A stretch of 64,000 nucleotides of DNA from Flaviaestuariibacter flavus (GTDB taxonomy: Bacteria > Bacteroidota > Bacteroidia > Chitinophagales > Chitinophagaceae), in NCBI RefSeq assembly GCF_004337505.1, contig NZ_SJZI01000042.1, positions 800,968-864,967 on the forward strand. The letters are read 5' to 3'. The notes under the pieces are model-generated. The model was not told the origin of the DNA, made no database searches, and was given only the letters and a program-made list of their open reading frames with translations. The translations under genes and the position numbers were made by a program. Below are positions 8,834 through 17,802 of this stretch, piece after piece; the stretch's first letter is position 1; every line of letters starts with the position of its first letter.

Positions 8834-9514
8834 ATGAAATTCGGTGTCGTTGTCTTCCCCGGCTCCAACTGCGATCGCGATATGTATGATGCCCTGGTGC
8901 ATGACCTTGGCCAGGAGTGCGTTATGCTCTGGCACAAGGACAGCGACCTTTCGGCCTTCGGTCCCGACGATTGCATCGTTCTCCCCGGTGGCTTTTCATA
9001 CGGCGATTATCTCCGGACCGGTGCCATCGCCCGCTTCAGCCCCATCATGGCCAGCGTGATGGAGCACGCGAAGCGCGGAGGCAAGGTGCTGGGCGTATGC
9101 AACGGCTTCCAGATCCTCTGCGAAAGCCACCTGCTGCCCGGCGCCCTGCTGCGCAACAACAACCAGCAATACGTTTGCCGCAACCTTCATATAAAGAATG
9201 CCGCCGGCTCGGTGTACCAGATTCCCATCGCGCATGGTGAGGGCCGCTACTATGCCGACGAGGCCACACTCGACGCCCTCGAAGCAAACGGCCAGGTGCT
9301 GTTCCGCTATTGCGATGCGGAAGGCAACCTCACCCCGGAGGCCAACCCGAACGGCTCGATGCGCAACATCGCGGGCATCTGCAACGAAGGCCGCAACGTG
9401 TTCGGCATGATGCCGCACCCCGAGCGGGCCTGCTCATTTGCGCTGGGCAACACCGATGGACGTAAGATCTTCGGTGAGTTGTTTTCGGCTTTGCAGGAAG
9501 CGGTTACCGTCTAA
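8834..9514 (+). CDS. purQ: Phosphoribosylformylglycinamidine synthase, glutaminase subunit PurQ
   Basis: 226-residue class I glutamine amidotransferase that supplies ammonia to PurL for conversion of FGAR to FGAM in purine synthesis. It starts [16 protein letters not shown], the standard N-terminus; the 8-codon upstream extension overlaps the -7 box and is rejected. Catalytic Cys in [11 protein letters not shown] (about residue 88), and His and Glu in PHPERA near residue 195. Length is normal for the small PurQ. No purS or purL is adjacent, so the pathway genes are dispersed in this genome. Confidence 0.96.
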   Translation: MKFGVVVFPGSNCDRDMYDALVHDLGQECVMLWHKDSDLSAFGPDDCIVLPGGFSYGDYLRTGAIARFSPIMASVMEHAKRGGKVLGVCNGFQILCESHLLPGALLRNNNQQYVCRNLHIKNAAGSVYQIPIAHGEGRYYADEATLDALEANGQVLFRYCDAEGNLTPEANPNGSMRNIAGICNEGRNVFGMMPHPERACSFALGNTDGRKIFGELFSALQEAVTV

Positions 9515-9604
9515 AGCTTTATTGACGGGACCTCGTTCGTGCGCTGCAAGTCTTAACAAATCGAAATTCATTTATCACCGAATTTTGATGTTCAACAACC
9601 CGGT

Positions 9605-10051
9605 ATGAAAAATCTTTTACTCGCACTGGCCCTCCTTGTGGGCGTTGCCGCATCGGCGCAAAACCCGGTGAGCTGGACCTTTACCACCAAAAAGCTCAAC
9701 GACAAAACCTACGAGGTTCATATGACGGCCACGATTCAGAAAGGCTGGCACCTCTACGCACAAGCGCAGCCGAAGGATGCCATTGCGCAACCGACGTCAT
9801 TCAGTTTCAACAAGAACCCGCTGCTCAACTTCGAAGGCAAAGTGAAGGAAGTGGGCAAACTGGAAAAATTCCGCGATAAGGTGCTGGATGTTTCTGCCAA
9901 CCAGTTCAGCAACCGCGTCGACTTCGTGCAGGTGGTGAAGCTGAAGGCGAAGGCGAAGACCGCGGTCACGGGCAGCCTCGAGTTCCAGACCTGTAACGAC
10001 GAGAAGTGCCTGCCGCCGAAAAACGTTCCGTTTACCATCAACCTGAATTAA
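9605..10051 (+). CDS. Free-standing DsbD alpha-domain protein
   Basis: 148 residues with signal peptide MKNLLLALALLVGVAASAQ. The rest matches the N-terminal periplasmic domain of DsbD, the module that passes electrons to downstream periplasmic thiol proteins. The redox pair is present in FQTCNDEKCLPPK (Cys130 and Cys135, Cx4C). There is no membrane or thioredoxin domain. It sits 95 bp upstream of a full DsbD (10147-12081) whose own alpha domain lacks this cysteine pair, so this protein may act as that transporter's alpha module in trans. A terminator-like hairpin separates them, so expression may be partly uncoupled. Confidence 0.85.
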   Translation: MKNLLLALALLVGVAASAQNPVSWTFTTKKLNDKTYEVHMTATIQKGWHLYAQAQPKDAIAQPTSFSFNKNPLLNFEGKVKEVGKLEKFRDKVLDVSANQFSNRVDFVQVVKLKAKAKTAVTGSLEFQTCNDEKCLPPKNVPFTINLN

Positions 10052-10100
10052 GCCGGCTAACGGACCAACACGCACGCTAACTGGATTTATACTTGTTTTG

Positions 10101-10135
10101 CAAACGGATTTCTGATGAAGTCCGTTTGTCTTTTT
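10101..10135 (+). terminator. Rho-independent terminator after the DsbD-alpha gene
   Basis: Stem CAAACGGATTTC / GAAGTCCGTTTG (12 bp with one G-U), loop TGAT, then TCTTTTT. It lies in the gap before dsbD. Confidence 0.8.
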
Positions 10136-10146
10136 AACTACCGTGT

Positions 10147-12081
10147 ATGCCGCACCTGCGCCGCCTTCTTTTTGTACTGATAACGCTCTTTTCTGTATCC
10201 GTTGCACTGGGCCAGACCGCGCCCTTCAAGTGGGAGGCCAGCGCCCGCCGTACCGCGCCCAATGCCTACGAGCTGCAGTTTAAAACGGCAGGCGCCAACG
10301 GCTGGGAGCTGTACCAGCCCGAACAGGCCAACGTGCGGGATGTGGTCTTTGCCGAACTGGTGTTGAACGACAGCTCCATCAAAGCCTCCCCGGTTATCGC
10401 GGCGGGGCCGTCCGGCAGCTTTGTGAAAAGCCCGGTTTTCGATGGCGCCCAGGTGGCCGTCAGCCGCGGGCCGGCGCAATGGCGGGCAACCATCCAATTC
10501 AGCGGTGCGGTGCCCGCCCGCCTTGCCGGGAAGCTGCTCTATACGTACGGTCGCAACGACGAACTTTACCCGGGCACGGAAGCCGCTTTCTCGGTGGCGC
10601 TCGAAGGCGGCGTGTCGGCTGCCAACCGCATCCTGATCCCCTCTATCGACATCAATAAGCCCGTATCGCCCTGCGGCGATGAAAGCACCGCCAATCAAAG
10701 CGCCTGGAGCATTTTCTTCATCGGCCTGGGCGCCGGCTTGCTGGCCCTGCTTTTTCCCTGCATCTTCCCGCTGATCCCGCTGACGGTTTCTTTCTTCACC
10801 AAGCGGGCGCCCACGCGGCGCAAAGGCGTGCGCAACGCTTTTTTCTACGGCTTCTCCATTTTTATCATCTATACCGCGCTGAGCCTGCCCTTCCATCTTT
10901 TCCAGGTCCGGCCCGAGGTGCTCAATAATATCTCCACCAATGTGCCGCTGAACCTGGCGTTTTTCGTGGTGTTCGTCGTGTTTGCCATTTCCTTTTTCGG
11001 TGCCTTTGAGATCACCCTGCCCAGCGGGCTTGCCAACCGCGTTGATTCCAAGTCGGGGGCAAGCGATATCTGGGGTATCTTTTTCATGGCGCTCACGCTC
11101 ACCATCGTTTCATTCTCCTGCACCAGCGGTATCCTGGGCGCGCTCATCGCCGGCTCGCTCAGCGGCTCCAACGCTGCCTGGCAGCTCACCGCAGGAATGG
11201 CGGGTTTCGGCCTTGGCCTCGGCCTTCCATTTGTATTGTTCGCGCTCTTCCCGGGCTGGCTGCAATCGATGCCGCGCAGCGGTGGCTGGATGACCGAGCT
11301 CAAGGTGGTGTTCGGATTCATCGAGCTCGCCATGGCCATCAAGTTCTTATCGAATGCCGACCTGGTGAAGCACTGGGGCCTGTTGCCGCGCGAGGTGTTC
11401 CTCGCCTCCTGGGCACTGATCGGTATCTGCATCGTGGTGTACCTGCTCGGCCTCCTGCGCAAAACCCCGCGGCCGAAAATGGGGCCGGTGCGGCTGGTCT
11501 TTGTCACCATCTTCGCGGCCATCACCGTGTATATCATCCCGGGCCTGTTCAACGTGCCAAGCGCCGGGCTGACGCTGATCAGCGGATTTCCGCCGCCGCT
11601 TACCTATAGCATCTACAAGCCACACGCGGCGCTGGCCCATGCGGTAAAGCCGCTGCACAACGATTACGAAGGCGCCCTGCGTCGTGCCCGCGCCGAAGGC
11701 AAGCCGGTGCTCATCGACTTCACGGGCTGGGCCTGCGTCAACTGCCGGCGCATGGAGGAGCGCGTGTGGACCGACCCCGCCGTTGCCGCATATATGAAGG
11801 ATAGCTTTGTGGTGGTGTCGCTGTATGTAGACGAGCGCCGCACGCTGCCCGCCGCCGAGCAGCAGGAATATACCGCCCGCCGCGGCGATAAGCGCGATAT
11901 CACCACCGTCGGCGATAAATGGGCCACCTTCCAGTCGGAGAACTTCTTCGCCGTATCGCAGCCGCAGTACGCCATTATCAGCCCCGACGAGCGTGCGCTT
12001 ACCCGGCCCAAGACCTACACGCAGGATCCGAAGGACTTCCTCGGGTGGCTTCGCTGCGGCCTGGAAGCGTTCCGTAAATAG
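10147..12081 (+). CDS. dsbD: Thiol:disulfide interchange protein DsbD
   Basis: 644-residue inner-membrane electron conduit carrying reducing power from cytosolic thioredoxin to the periplasm. Order: signal peptide (about 1-22), alpha domain (about 23-165), about eight membrane helices with the two redox cysteines of the transporter core (LFPCIFPLIPLT, Cys205; FSCTSGILGAL, Cys325), then a C-terminal thioredoxin-like gamma domain with CVNC (Cys530 and Cys533) in FTGWACVNCRRMEE. The alpha domain is odd: where the free-standing homologue just upstream has CNDEKC, this one reads GRNDEL, so both alpha cysteines are missing. The beta and gamma domains are intact. A strong hairpin terminator follows at 12095. 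Confidence 0.92.
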   Translation: MPHLRRLLFVLITLFSVSVALGQTAPFKWEASARRTAPNAYELQFKTAGANGWELYQPEQANVRDVVFAELVLNDSSIKASPVIAAGPSGSFVKSPVFDGAQVAVSRGPAQWRATIQFSGAVPARLAGKLLYTYGRNDELYPGTEAAFSVALEGGVSAANRILIPSIDINKPVSPCGDESTANQSAWSIFFIGLGAGLLALLFPCIFPLIPLTVSFFTKRAPTRRKGVRNAFFYGFSIFIIYTALSLPFHLFQVRPEVLNNISTNVPLNLAFFVVFVVFAISFFGAFEITLPSGLANRVDSKSGASDIWGIFFMALTLTIVSFSCTSGILGALIAGSLSGSNAAWQLTAGMAGFGLGLGLPFVLFALFPGWLQSMPRSGGWMTELKVVFGFIELAMAIKFLSNADLVKHWGLLPREVFLASWALIGICIVVYLLGLLRKTPRPKMGPVRLVFVTIFAAITVYIIPGLFNVPSAGLTLISGFPPPLTYSIYKPHAALAHAVKPLHNDYEGALRRARAEGKPVLIDFTGWACVNCRRMEERVWTDPAVAAYMKDSFVVVSLYVDERRTLPAAEQQEYTARRGDKRDITTVGDKWATFQSENFFAVSQPQYAIISPDERALTRPKTYTQDPKDFLGWLRCGLEAFRK

Positions 12082-12094
12082 CGATACCGTCCTG

Positions 12095-12134
12095 CATATA
12101 AAAAGGCCTCCCCATCGGGAGGCCTTTTTATATG
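12095..12134. terminator. Bidirectional terminator between dsbD and the small secreted gene
   Basis: Perfect 18-bp stem CATATAAAAAGGCCTCCC / GGGAGGCCTTTTTATATG with loop CATC. U-tracts are present on both strands, as expected for convergent genes. Confidence 0.9.
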
Positions 12135-12137
12135 CGG

Positions 12138-12446
12138 TTATCTGGGTTCTTTTTCTTTCGTAAACCAGGTTTCGGCAAGTGCCGGATCGTTGGTGCGTAA
12201 CAGGTAGCGGCCGGGTGGGAGGGTGCTGATGGAAAAGCGCAGGAGGCTGCCGGGTGCCGTGGAAATGGTGCGTACCGTAGATCCATCGCCATCGATGATG
12301 CGCACGATCGTGACGCGGTGGCTTTCCGGTGCTTCGATGCTGAGGACCTGGCGGGCCGTGTTGACGTGCGCGGCTGTAGTCACCGCCTGGCCCTGCGCTG
12401 CCGTTACCAAGAGGAAAGCGAGGAATAAAAGTAGAATCGTTCTCAT
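12138..12446 (-). CDS. Small secreted protein with T9SS-tail-like fold
   Basis: 102 residues from MRTILLLFLAFLLVTAAQGQ, a signal peptide. An upstream in-frame start (12494) would place 16 polar residues before the signal and is rejected. The mature ~80 residues follow the beta-strand pattern seen in T9SS C-terminal sorting domains (SHRVTIVRIIDGDGSTVRTI, then LPPGRYLLR), but there is no passenger domain. It could be a lone sorting-domain-like module or a small envelope protein. Convergent with dsbD. Function unknown. Confidence 0.6.
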   Translation of the reverse strand: MRTILLLFLAFLLVTAAQGQAVTTAAHVNTARQVLSIEAPESHRVTIVRIIDGDGSTVRTISTAPGSLLRFSISTLPPGRYLLRTNDPALAETWFTKEKEPR

Positions 12447-12625
12447 ACGGTTGGATTTACTGGTTAAAACTAGTGAAGGCTGCCGGCTTGCCACAGCGGG
12501 AAACTACCCGTTTTTGCCGCGTAGCTTTCCGGCCACCCCCTTCAAATGCAGCAAAAAAGTGACCAATCCGGAGCGCCTGCCGCCCGTCACCGCCATTTGT
12601 CCGCTCGTGGAGCCCGGTCGCCGCT

Positions 12626-12659
12626 ACTAATTCATTAGTTGAACTCCTAATCGATTAGT
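12626..12659. promoter_or_regulatory. Paired BlaI-type operators
   Basis: Two palindromes CTAATTCATTAG (12627-12638) and CTAATCGATTAG (12647-12658) share the form CTAATnnATTAG. Their centres are 20 bp apart, about two helical turns. They end 26 bp before the blaI-like start, placing them over the expected promoter. The arrangement fits autorepression by a dimeric winged-helix BlaI/MecI protein; binding is inferred. Confidence 0.75.
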
Positions 12660-12684
12660 AGTAGGTTTATCAAAACGTTTACTG

Positions 12685-13047
12685 ATGATCAAGCTGGCGA
12701 AACGCGAAGAACAGATCATGCAGGCTTTCTGGGAGCTCGGGAAGGCCTTTATCCGCGACATCATCCCGCTGCTGCCGGACCCGAAGCCGCACTACAACAG
12801 TGTAGCGACGATGGTGAAGATCCTCGAGGAAAAGGGCTTCCTGCGCCGCGAAGCCGTAGGCAACATGAATGCTTATATACCCGTCGTCGGCCGCGACGCG
12901 TATCAGAGCCATGCGCTCAAGGACATCGTGAGCCAGTATTTCGACAACTCCTATCCCCGCATGCTGGCCTTCTTCGCCAAAGAGCAGAACCTGGGCGAGC
13001 AGGAGCTGAAGGAAATTCTTGAACTCATCAAAAACCAGAAACCATGA
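12685..13047 (+). CDS. BlaI/MecI-family transcriptional repressor
   Basis: 120-residue winged-helix repressor of the penicillinase-repressor family (usual length 115-130). The N-terminal half carries the HTH region (REEQIMQAFWELGKAFIRDI, then HYNSVATMVKILEEKGFLRR). The C-terminal half is the helical dimerisation domain. In characterised systems a membrane M56 peptidase triggers cleavage or release of BlaI. Here the M56 gene overlaps it by ATGA (13044-13047), the standard co-transcribed pair. Two palindromes just upstream are the likely operators. No beta-lactamase lies nearby, so the target may be a different envelope function, possibly the TonB-type receptor downstream. Confidence 0.92.
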   Translation: MIKLAKREEQIMQAFWELGKAFIRDIIPLLPDPKPHYNSVATMVKILEEKGFLRREAVGNMNAYIPVVGRDAYQSHALKDIVSQYFDNSYPRMLAFFAKEQNLGEQELKEILELIKNQKP

Positions 13048-15329
13048 TCCCCTACACCCTTCATGTGGCCCTGCTGGTGGCGGGTTGCCTGGCCTTTTAC
13101 AAAGTGTTTTTGCAGCGCGAGACCTTTTTCCGCCTCAACCGCTGGGTGTTGCTGGCTTGCCTGGTACTGGCCTTCGCCCTGCCGCTGGCCCATGTGCCGG
13201 CACAGTGGTCGCTGCGCAAGGCTGCCCCGGCCGAGACGTCGGTCCCGGCAACCGCGCCGCTGATCCCTGATGCGGTGGATAACCTGGCGGGACGCGAAGG
13301 CTCGCTCAGCGCCGCGCAGCCTTCGGAAGGGCCGGATGCAAAGGCCGCCAGGCCAGTCGTCGTAAAGCCGGCGGCCGCAACGGTCGACGCGGGCCGCGTG
13401 CTGCAATGGGTGGGCTGGCTCTACTGGTTCGGGGTGATCGCCTTCGGGATCAACTTCCTGCTCCAGGTGGGCCTGCTGCTCTACCGCGCTTACACCAACC
13501 CGGTGATCCGCGACGGGCGCTACCGCATCGTGGAGCTGAGCGGCGACGTGGCGCCCTGCTCTTTTGCCAACAACATTTTCATCAATCCGGAGAAGTACGA
13601 CTGGGATACCTACCAGCAGGTGCTCGAGCACGAGAAGGTGCACTGCAGCGGCCGTCACTCCTGGGACATCCTGCTGGCGGAGATCGTACTCGTATTTCAG
13701 TGGTTCAATCCCTTTGCCTGGATCTATCGCAAGACCCTGGAGAACAACCTCGAATTTCTTACCGACGAAGAGCTGCTGGAGCGCCGCTCCTTCGACCCGT
13801 CGAGCTACCAGATGAGCCTGCTGCGCGTTTCATCGCCGCATCTGCCCCTGGGCCTCACCACCAATTACAATCAATCCCTTCTTAAAAAACGAATTCTCAT
13901 GATGCAAGCAAAAAAATCCAACTGGCATACAAGCTGGAAGTACCTCTTCCTGCTGCCGCTGATGGCACTGATGATGTGCCTGCTCAACGAGCCTGCCGTG
14001 CAGGCGCAGCAGCCCGCGGCTAAAACAAAGACCAAGGCGCGTACGCACAAACCGATCGACACCGAGGGCAACTGGTTTGCCACCATCAAGGGCGATAAGG
14101 TCCAGATGCAGTTCCGTGGCGATGATGACGGCGAGCGCTCGATGAACGGCAACTCCTTCGCGCTGTCCGACTTCGGCAACCTGCCGCGCAACGGCTCCGG
14201 CACTTTTACCCTGAAGCGCGATGCCGGCACCATGGAATTCACCGGCCGCTTCGACGGCGACCAGGGCATGGGCCGCTACAAGTTTGTACCGGATGAATCC
14301 TACGCCGCCTTCCTGAAGCAGCAGGGCCTGGAGCCGGGCGATGCCGGCGACCGCATGGTGCTGTTCTTCGTGGATGCCAGCCGCGCTTATGTCAGCGAGC
14401 TCAAGTCGCTTGGCTATAAGGATTTCGATCGCGACGAGCTGATTCCGCTCGCGGCCCTCAGGGTAAACGGCGCCTATATCCGCTCCCTGCGCGAGGCCGG
14501 GCTGAACGATGTGCCGCTCAGCGAGCTCATTCCGCTGCGCTCGCTCGGCGTTGACAAAGCCTACGTGGAGGACATCCGCAAAGTATACCCGAACGTAACC
14601 GCCAGTCGCCTTATCCCGCTGAAGGCACAGGGTATCGACAGCAAATACATCCAGGCGATGCGCAGCTCAAACAAAAGCTGGCAGCCGCGCGACACCAGTT
14701 ATCGTAGCCGGCGCGACAACGGTGACGATGATAATAATGTTAATACGAATGTCAATGTGAATACAGACGCAAGCACAAAAGCTGACAAGCGCAAGCGCGA
14801 CGATATGAACGAGCAGGTGCGTGAGCGTGTGCGCGAGCGCGGCGGTAACGACGAGCTCAACGACATCGTAGGCATGAAAGCCGTTGGTGTAGACGATGCC
14901 TATATCCAGTCGATCCGGGATGCCGGCTTCCCGGATATCTCTATCAAAAAGATTACGGGCTTCAAGGCGCTGGGCATTACTCCCGACTATATTAAAAGCC
15001 TGCGCTCGCTTGGATTTTCCAGTCTTTCGGAGTCGGACGTTTCGGGCGCGAAGGCGACGGGTGTTGATGCGGCGTTTATCCGCAGCTTCGAGCCGGTTGG
15101 CTACAAAGGACTGCGTCTCAACCAATATGTCAGCCTGAAAGCTACCGGCGTTACGCCGCAGCTTGTGAAGGAATACCAGGACTTTGGCTTCACCGACGTG
15201 CGTCCCAACGACGTGATCGGTGCCAAGTCGGTTGGTGTTACGCCCGCCTTTCTTCGTGAGATGAAGGCCAAGGGTTATGAATTCAAGAGCCTCAACAAGG
15301 CCATCGGCCAGAAGGCTTCGGTAGATTGA
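13044..15329 (+). CDS. BlaR1-like M56 membrane metallopeptidase with long helical-repeat tail
   Basis: 761 residues. The N-terminal ~300 residues hold membrane helices and the M56 zinc site HEKVH (residues 196-200) followed by a distal Glu-rich helix, as in BlaR1/MecR1. A membrane helix near 300 leads to a long exterior part. Instead of a penicillin-binding sensor, the C-terminal half contains about eight repeats of roughly 27-28 residues with core I-x-LKAxGV-x3-YI-x3-R-x-xGF, interrupted by an Asn/Asp-rich linker (about residues 555-605). It probably senses an unknown envelope cue and relieves repression by the overlapping BlaI partner. A hairpin with T6 follows. Confidence 0.85.
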   Translation: MIPYTLHVALLVAGCLAFYKVFLQRETFFRLNRWVLLACLVLAFALPLAHVPAQWSLRKAAPAETSVPATAPLIPDAVDNLAGREGSLSAAQPSEGPDAKAARPVVVKPAAATVDAGRVLQWVGWLYWFGVIAFGINFLLQVGLLLYRAYTNPVIRDGRYRIVELSGDVAPCSFANNIFINPEKYDWDTYQQVLEHEKVHCSGRHSWDILLAEIVLVFQWFNPFAWIYRKTLENNLEFLTDEELLERRSFDPSSYQMSLLRVSSPHLPLGLTTNYNQSLLKKRILMMQAKKSNWHTSWKYLFLLPLMALMMCLLNEPAVQAQQPAAKTKTKARTHKPIDTEGNWFATIKGDKVQMQFRGDDDGERSMNGNSFALSDFGNLPRNGSGTFTLKRDAGTMEFTGRFDGDQGMGRYKFVPDESYAAFLKQQGLEPGDAGDRMVLFFVDASRAYVSELKSLGYKDFDRDELIPLAALRVNGAYIRSLREAGLNDVPLSELIPLRSLGVDKAYVEDIRKVYPNVTASRLIPLKAQGIDSKYIQAMRSSNKSWQPRDTSYRSRRDNGDDDNNVNTNVNVNTDASTKADKRKRDDMNEQVRERVRERGGNDELNDIVGMKAVGVDDAYIQSIRDAGFPDISIKKITGFKALGITPDYIKSLRSLGFSSLSESDVSGAKATGVDAAFIRSFEPVGYKGLRLNQYVSLKATGVTPQLVKEYQDFGFTDVRPNDVIGAKSVGVTPAFLREMKAKGYEFKSLNKAIGQKASVD

Positions 15330-15333
15330 TACC

Positions 15334-15370
15334 GCGGGGCGACGGTGCTCCCCGCCGGCGTCCCTTTTTT
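15334..15370 (+). terminator. Probable terminator after the M56 gene
   Basis: Stem GCGGGG / CCCCGC around a 10-nt loop, then nine bases and TTTTTT. The gap before the T-run weakens the call. Confidence 0.5.
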
Positions 15371-15482
15371 CCCTTTCGCTTTACCGCTTGTCCGTAATTC
15401 TACGGCTCCTTGATGAACGGCGCACAGCGCCGGAGGGAAAGCCGTTTCTTTAAAATACGAAACAATTCGTAAAACTGCACAC

Positions 15483-17675
15483 ATGAAGACATTATTGACA
15501 ACCCTCGTTCTTTTCTGCGCAGCGGTCGTGCAGGCGCAGGATAGCACCCGTGCTTCGTCCGACACCTCGAAGCTTTCCAAAAACAAGGATCTCCAGGAAG
15601 TAAGGATCGAGTCCATGCGCCCGGCGATCGAGCAAAAGGCCGATAAGATCGTGGTAAATGTGGAGAATACGGCACTTGCCGCCGGCAATACGGCTTACGC
15701 TGTGCTGAGCCGGACGCCGGGTGTGCTGATCGATGCCGAAGGCAATATCCAGCTCAACGGGCGGAGCGGTGTGCTGGTGCAGATCGACGGGCGTCCGACC
15801 TTCCTCTCGGCCCGCGACCTCCGCACCCTGCTGGAAGGCATGCCGGCCGAAAACCTGAAGAATATCGAGATCATCACCAACCCCTCGGCGAAGTACGAGG
15901 CGGAAGGCACCTCGGGCATTCTCAACATCAACCTGAAAAAACAGGTGAAGCAGGGCGTGAACGGCTCCCTGTACGCGGGTTACAATACCAACTTTCACAA
16001 CAGCGGCTGGTCAATCGGCGGCTCGCTCAATTACCGCAAGGGTGGCTGGAGCTTTTTCATCAACACCGACCTCATGCGCCGCGTGGGTGGCCGCGACGCC
16101 ACCTTCACGCGCGTGTTCCAGTCGGGCGGCAAGACCACCTACTTCGACCAGGTGGCCACGGCCAGCCACTACAACGAAGGCCCCCCGACCTTCCGGGTCG
16201 GCTCGGAGCTGGAGCTCGGCAAACGCCACAGCATCGGCATCACCACTTATTTCAACCAGAACACCCTGCGGCAGGAGTTTCTCTCCGGCACCAGCATCGG
16301 CAGCGCTCCGATGGTTCCGGAACTTCGTGTTGACGCGCGCAATTACATGATGAATGTGTGGCAGGGCTGGACGGGCAACGTGCACTATGTTTACAAGCTC
16401 GACTCCGCGGGCAGCACGCTTTCCAGCGATTTTGACTTTGCGCGGATCCGTAACCGCGGCGATGCCGACTTCCTCAACTTCTACGACAGCGTGGGGCGCG
16501 GTCCGTATACCGACTTCCTGTACCAGGAGTCGCCCAACGGTTACAACATCATCTCGGGCCGCCTCGATGCCACCGTGATGGCGGGCAACGGCCGCCGCGT
16601 GGAGACGGGTCTGCGCGCCTCCGATGTGTTGTCTGACAACGACGCACGTTTTTATTTTCACAATACGCCCGAACTGGTGGTTGATCCGCACCGTACCAAC
16701 CACTTCCGCTACCGCGAGAACATCTACGCGGCTTATGTCAACGGTGTGATCCCTGTGGGCAAGCGCCTGACGGTGCAGGCCGGGCTGCGCCTGGAGCAGA
16801 CAATCTCACGCGGCATGCAGCTCACCACCGGGCAGGTGACCAACCGCCAGTACACGAACCTGTTTCCCAGTGTGTTTCTCCAGCAGAAGGTGAGCGAGAA
16901 CTATAGTGTAACGCTTAATTACAGCCGCCGCCTGCAGCGCCCCAACTACGGCAACCTAAATCCCTTCCGGCTGTACCGCGATCCATACACCTGGTTTGAA
17001 GGCAACCCCGGCCTGCAGCCGCAATATGCGCATTCCTTTGCGCTGACGCAGTCGATCAAAAAAACCTATCTCATTACGCTCAGCTATTTATATACGAGCG
17101 ACATTATGGCCGAATTGCCGCGCCTCGTGCCCGACAGCGCCTATACTATTTACTACCCCGGCAACGTAAGCAGCGAGCGGGAGTGCGGTGTCACGGCGGT
17201 TATTCCGGTCAAGATCCGCCGCTGGTGGGATGTGCAGAACACGCTCACCATGCTGGCTGACCGCATTGACGCAAACAGCAAAAGCGGCGGGCAGGTGAAC
17301 GATAATGTGTTCGTGATGTTCCAGTCGAACCACACTCTGCAGCTGCCGCGCGGCATCCGGCTGGAGCTGAACGGGCGCTACGTGGGAGAGGGGCTCAGCG
17401 GCCTTTATGTGATGCAGCCTTATTTCCGGCTCGACGCCGGTCTCCGCAAAAGCTTTCCCATGGCGCACCTCGACCTGAGCGTAAGTGCCAGTGATGTCTT
17501 CCAGAGCCACCGCCTGCGCTTCGATACCCGCATCGGCGACAATATCAACAATTTCGACCAGTACCTGCGTTTCCAGGGGCTGAACATCCAGCTGCGTTAC
17601 AACTTCAGCAAGGGGCAGCGCGTGGATGAGCAGCGGAGAAGGACCGTGGAGGAGATGGGACGGGCGGGCGCGTAG
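15483..17675 (+). CDS. TonB-dependent receptor / outer-membrane beta-barrel protein
   Basis: 730 residues with signal peptide MKTLLTTLVLFCAAVVQAQ. A plug-like domain (about 45-150) contains LSRTPGVLIDAEGNIQLNG and IEIITNPSAKYEAEGTSGI, typical of the OMP_b-brl_3 group. The rest is a large beta barrel of alternating aromatic and polar residues. It lacks the N-terminal carboxypeptidase-regulatory domain usual in SusC proteins, has no SusD partner, and no sigma/anti-sigma pair adjoins it. It sits 153 bp downstream of the BlaI/M56 pair in the same orientation. Substrate unknown. The barrel ends in RYNF followed by an extra charged tail of about 25 residues. Confidence 0.85.
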   Translation: MKTLLTTLVLFCAAVVQAQDSTRASSDTSKLSKNKDLQEVRIESMRPAIEQKADKIVVNVENTALAAGNTAYAVLSRTPGVLIDAEGNIQLNGRSGVLVQIDGRPTFLSARDLRTLLEGMPAENLKNIEIITNPSAKYEAEGTSGILNINLKKQVKQGVNGSLYAGYNTNFHNSGWSIGGSLNYRKGGWSFFINTDLMRRVGGRDATFTRVFQSGGKTTYFDQVATASHYNEGPPTFRVGSELELGKRHSIGITTYFNQNTLRQEFLSGTSIGSAPMVPELRVDARNYMMNVWQGWTGNVHYVYKLDSAGSTLSSDFDFARIRNRGDADFLNFYDSVGRGPYTDFLYQESPNGYNIISGRLDATVMAGNGRRVETGLRASDVLSDNDARFYFHNTPELVVDPHRTNHFRYRENIYAAYVNGVIPVGKRLTVQAGLRLEQTISRGMQLTTGQVTNRQYTNLFPSVFLQQKVSENYSVTLNYSRRLQRPNYGNLNPFRLYRDPYTWFEGNPGLQPQYAHSFALTQSIKKTYLITLSYLYTSDIMAELPRLVPDSAYTIYYPGNVSSERECGVTAVIPVKIRRWWDVQNTLTMLADRIDANSKSGGQVNDNVFVMFQSNHTLQLPRGIRLELNGRYVGEGLSGLYVMQPYFRLDAGLRKSFPMAHLDLSVSASDVFQSHRLRFDTRIGDNINNFDQYLRFQGLNIQLRYNFSKGQRVDEQRRRTVEEMGRAGA

Positions 17676-17688
17676 GAAGGCAACAGAA

Positions 17689-17802
17689 GAACAAGGAACA
17701 AGGAACCGCAGAATATTTAAGTAAGTAGAAATAAAGAAGGGAAGTCAGATCCGACTTCCCTTCTTTATTGAACATTCCTTGTTCCTTGTTCTGCGGTTGC
17801 CC
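17689..17802. terminator. Bidirectional terminator inside an inverted repeat
   Basis: Core: a perfect 17-bp stem AATAAAGAAGGGAAGTC / GACTTCCCTTCTTTATT (17730-17769) with loop AGATCC. The core is bracketed by inverted copies of AGAACAAGGAACAAGGAA (17690s) and its reverse complement (17770s). It separates the convergent receptor and nucleotidyltransferase genes. Confidence 0.85.
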
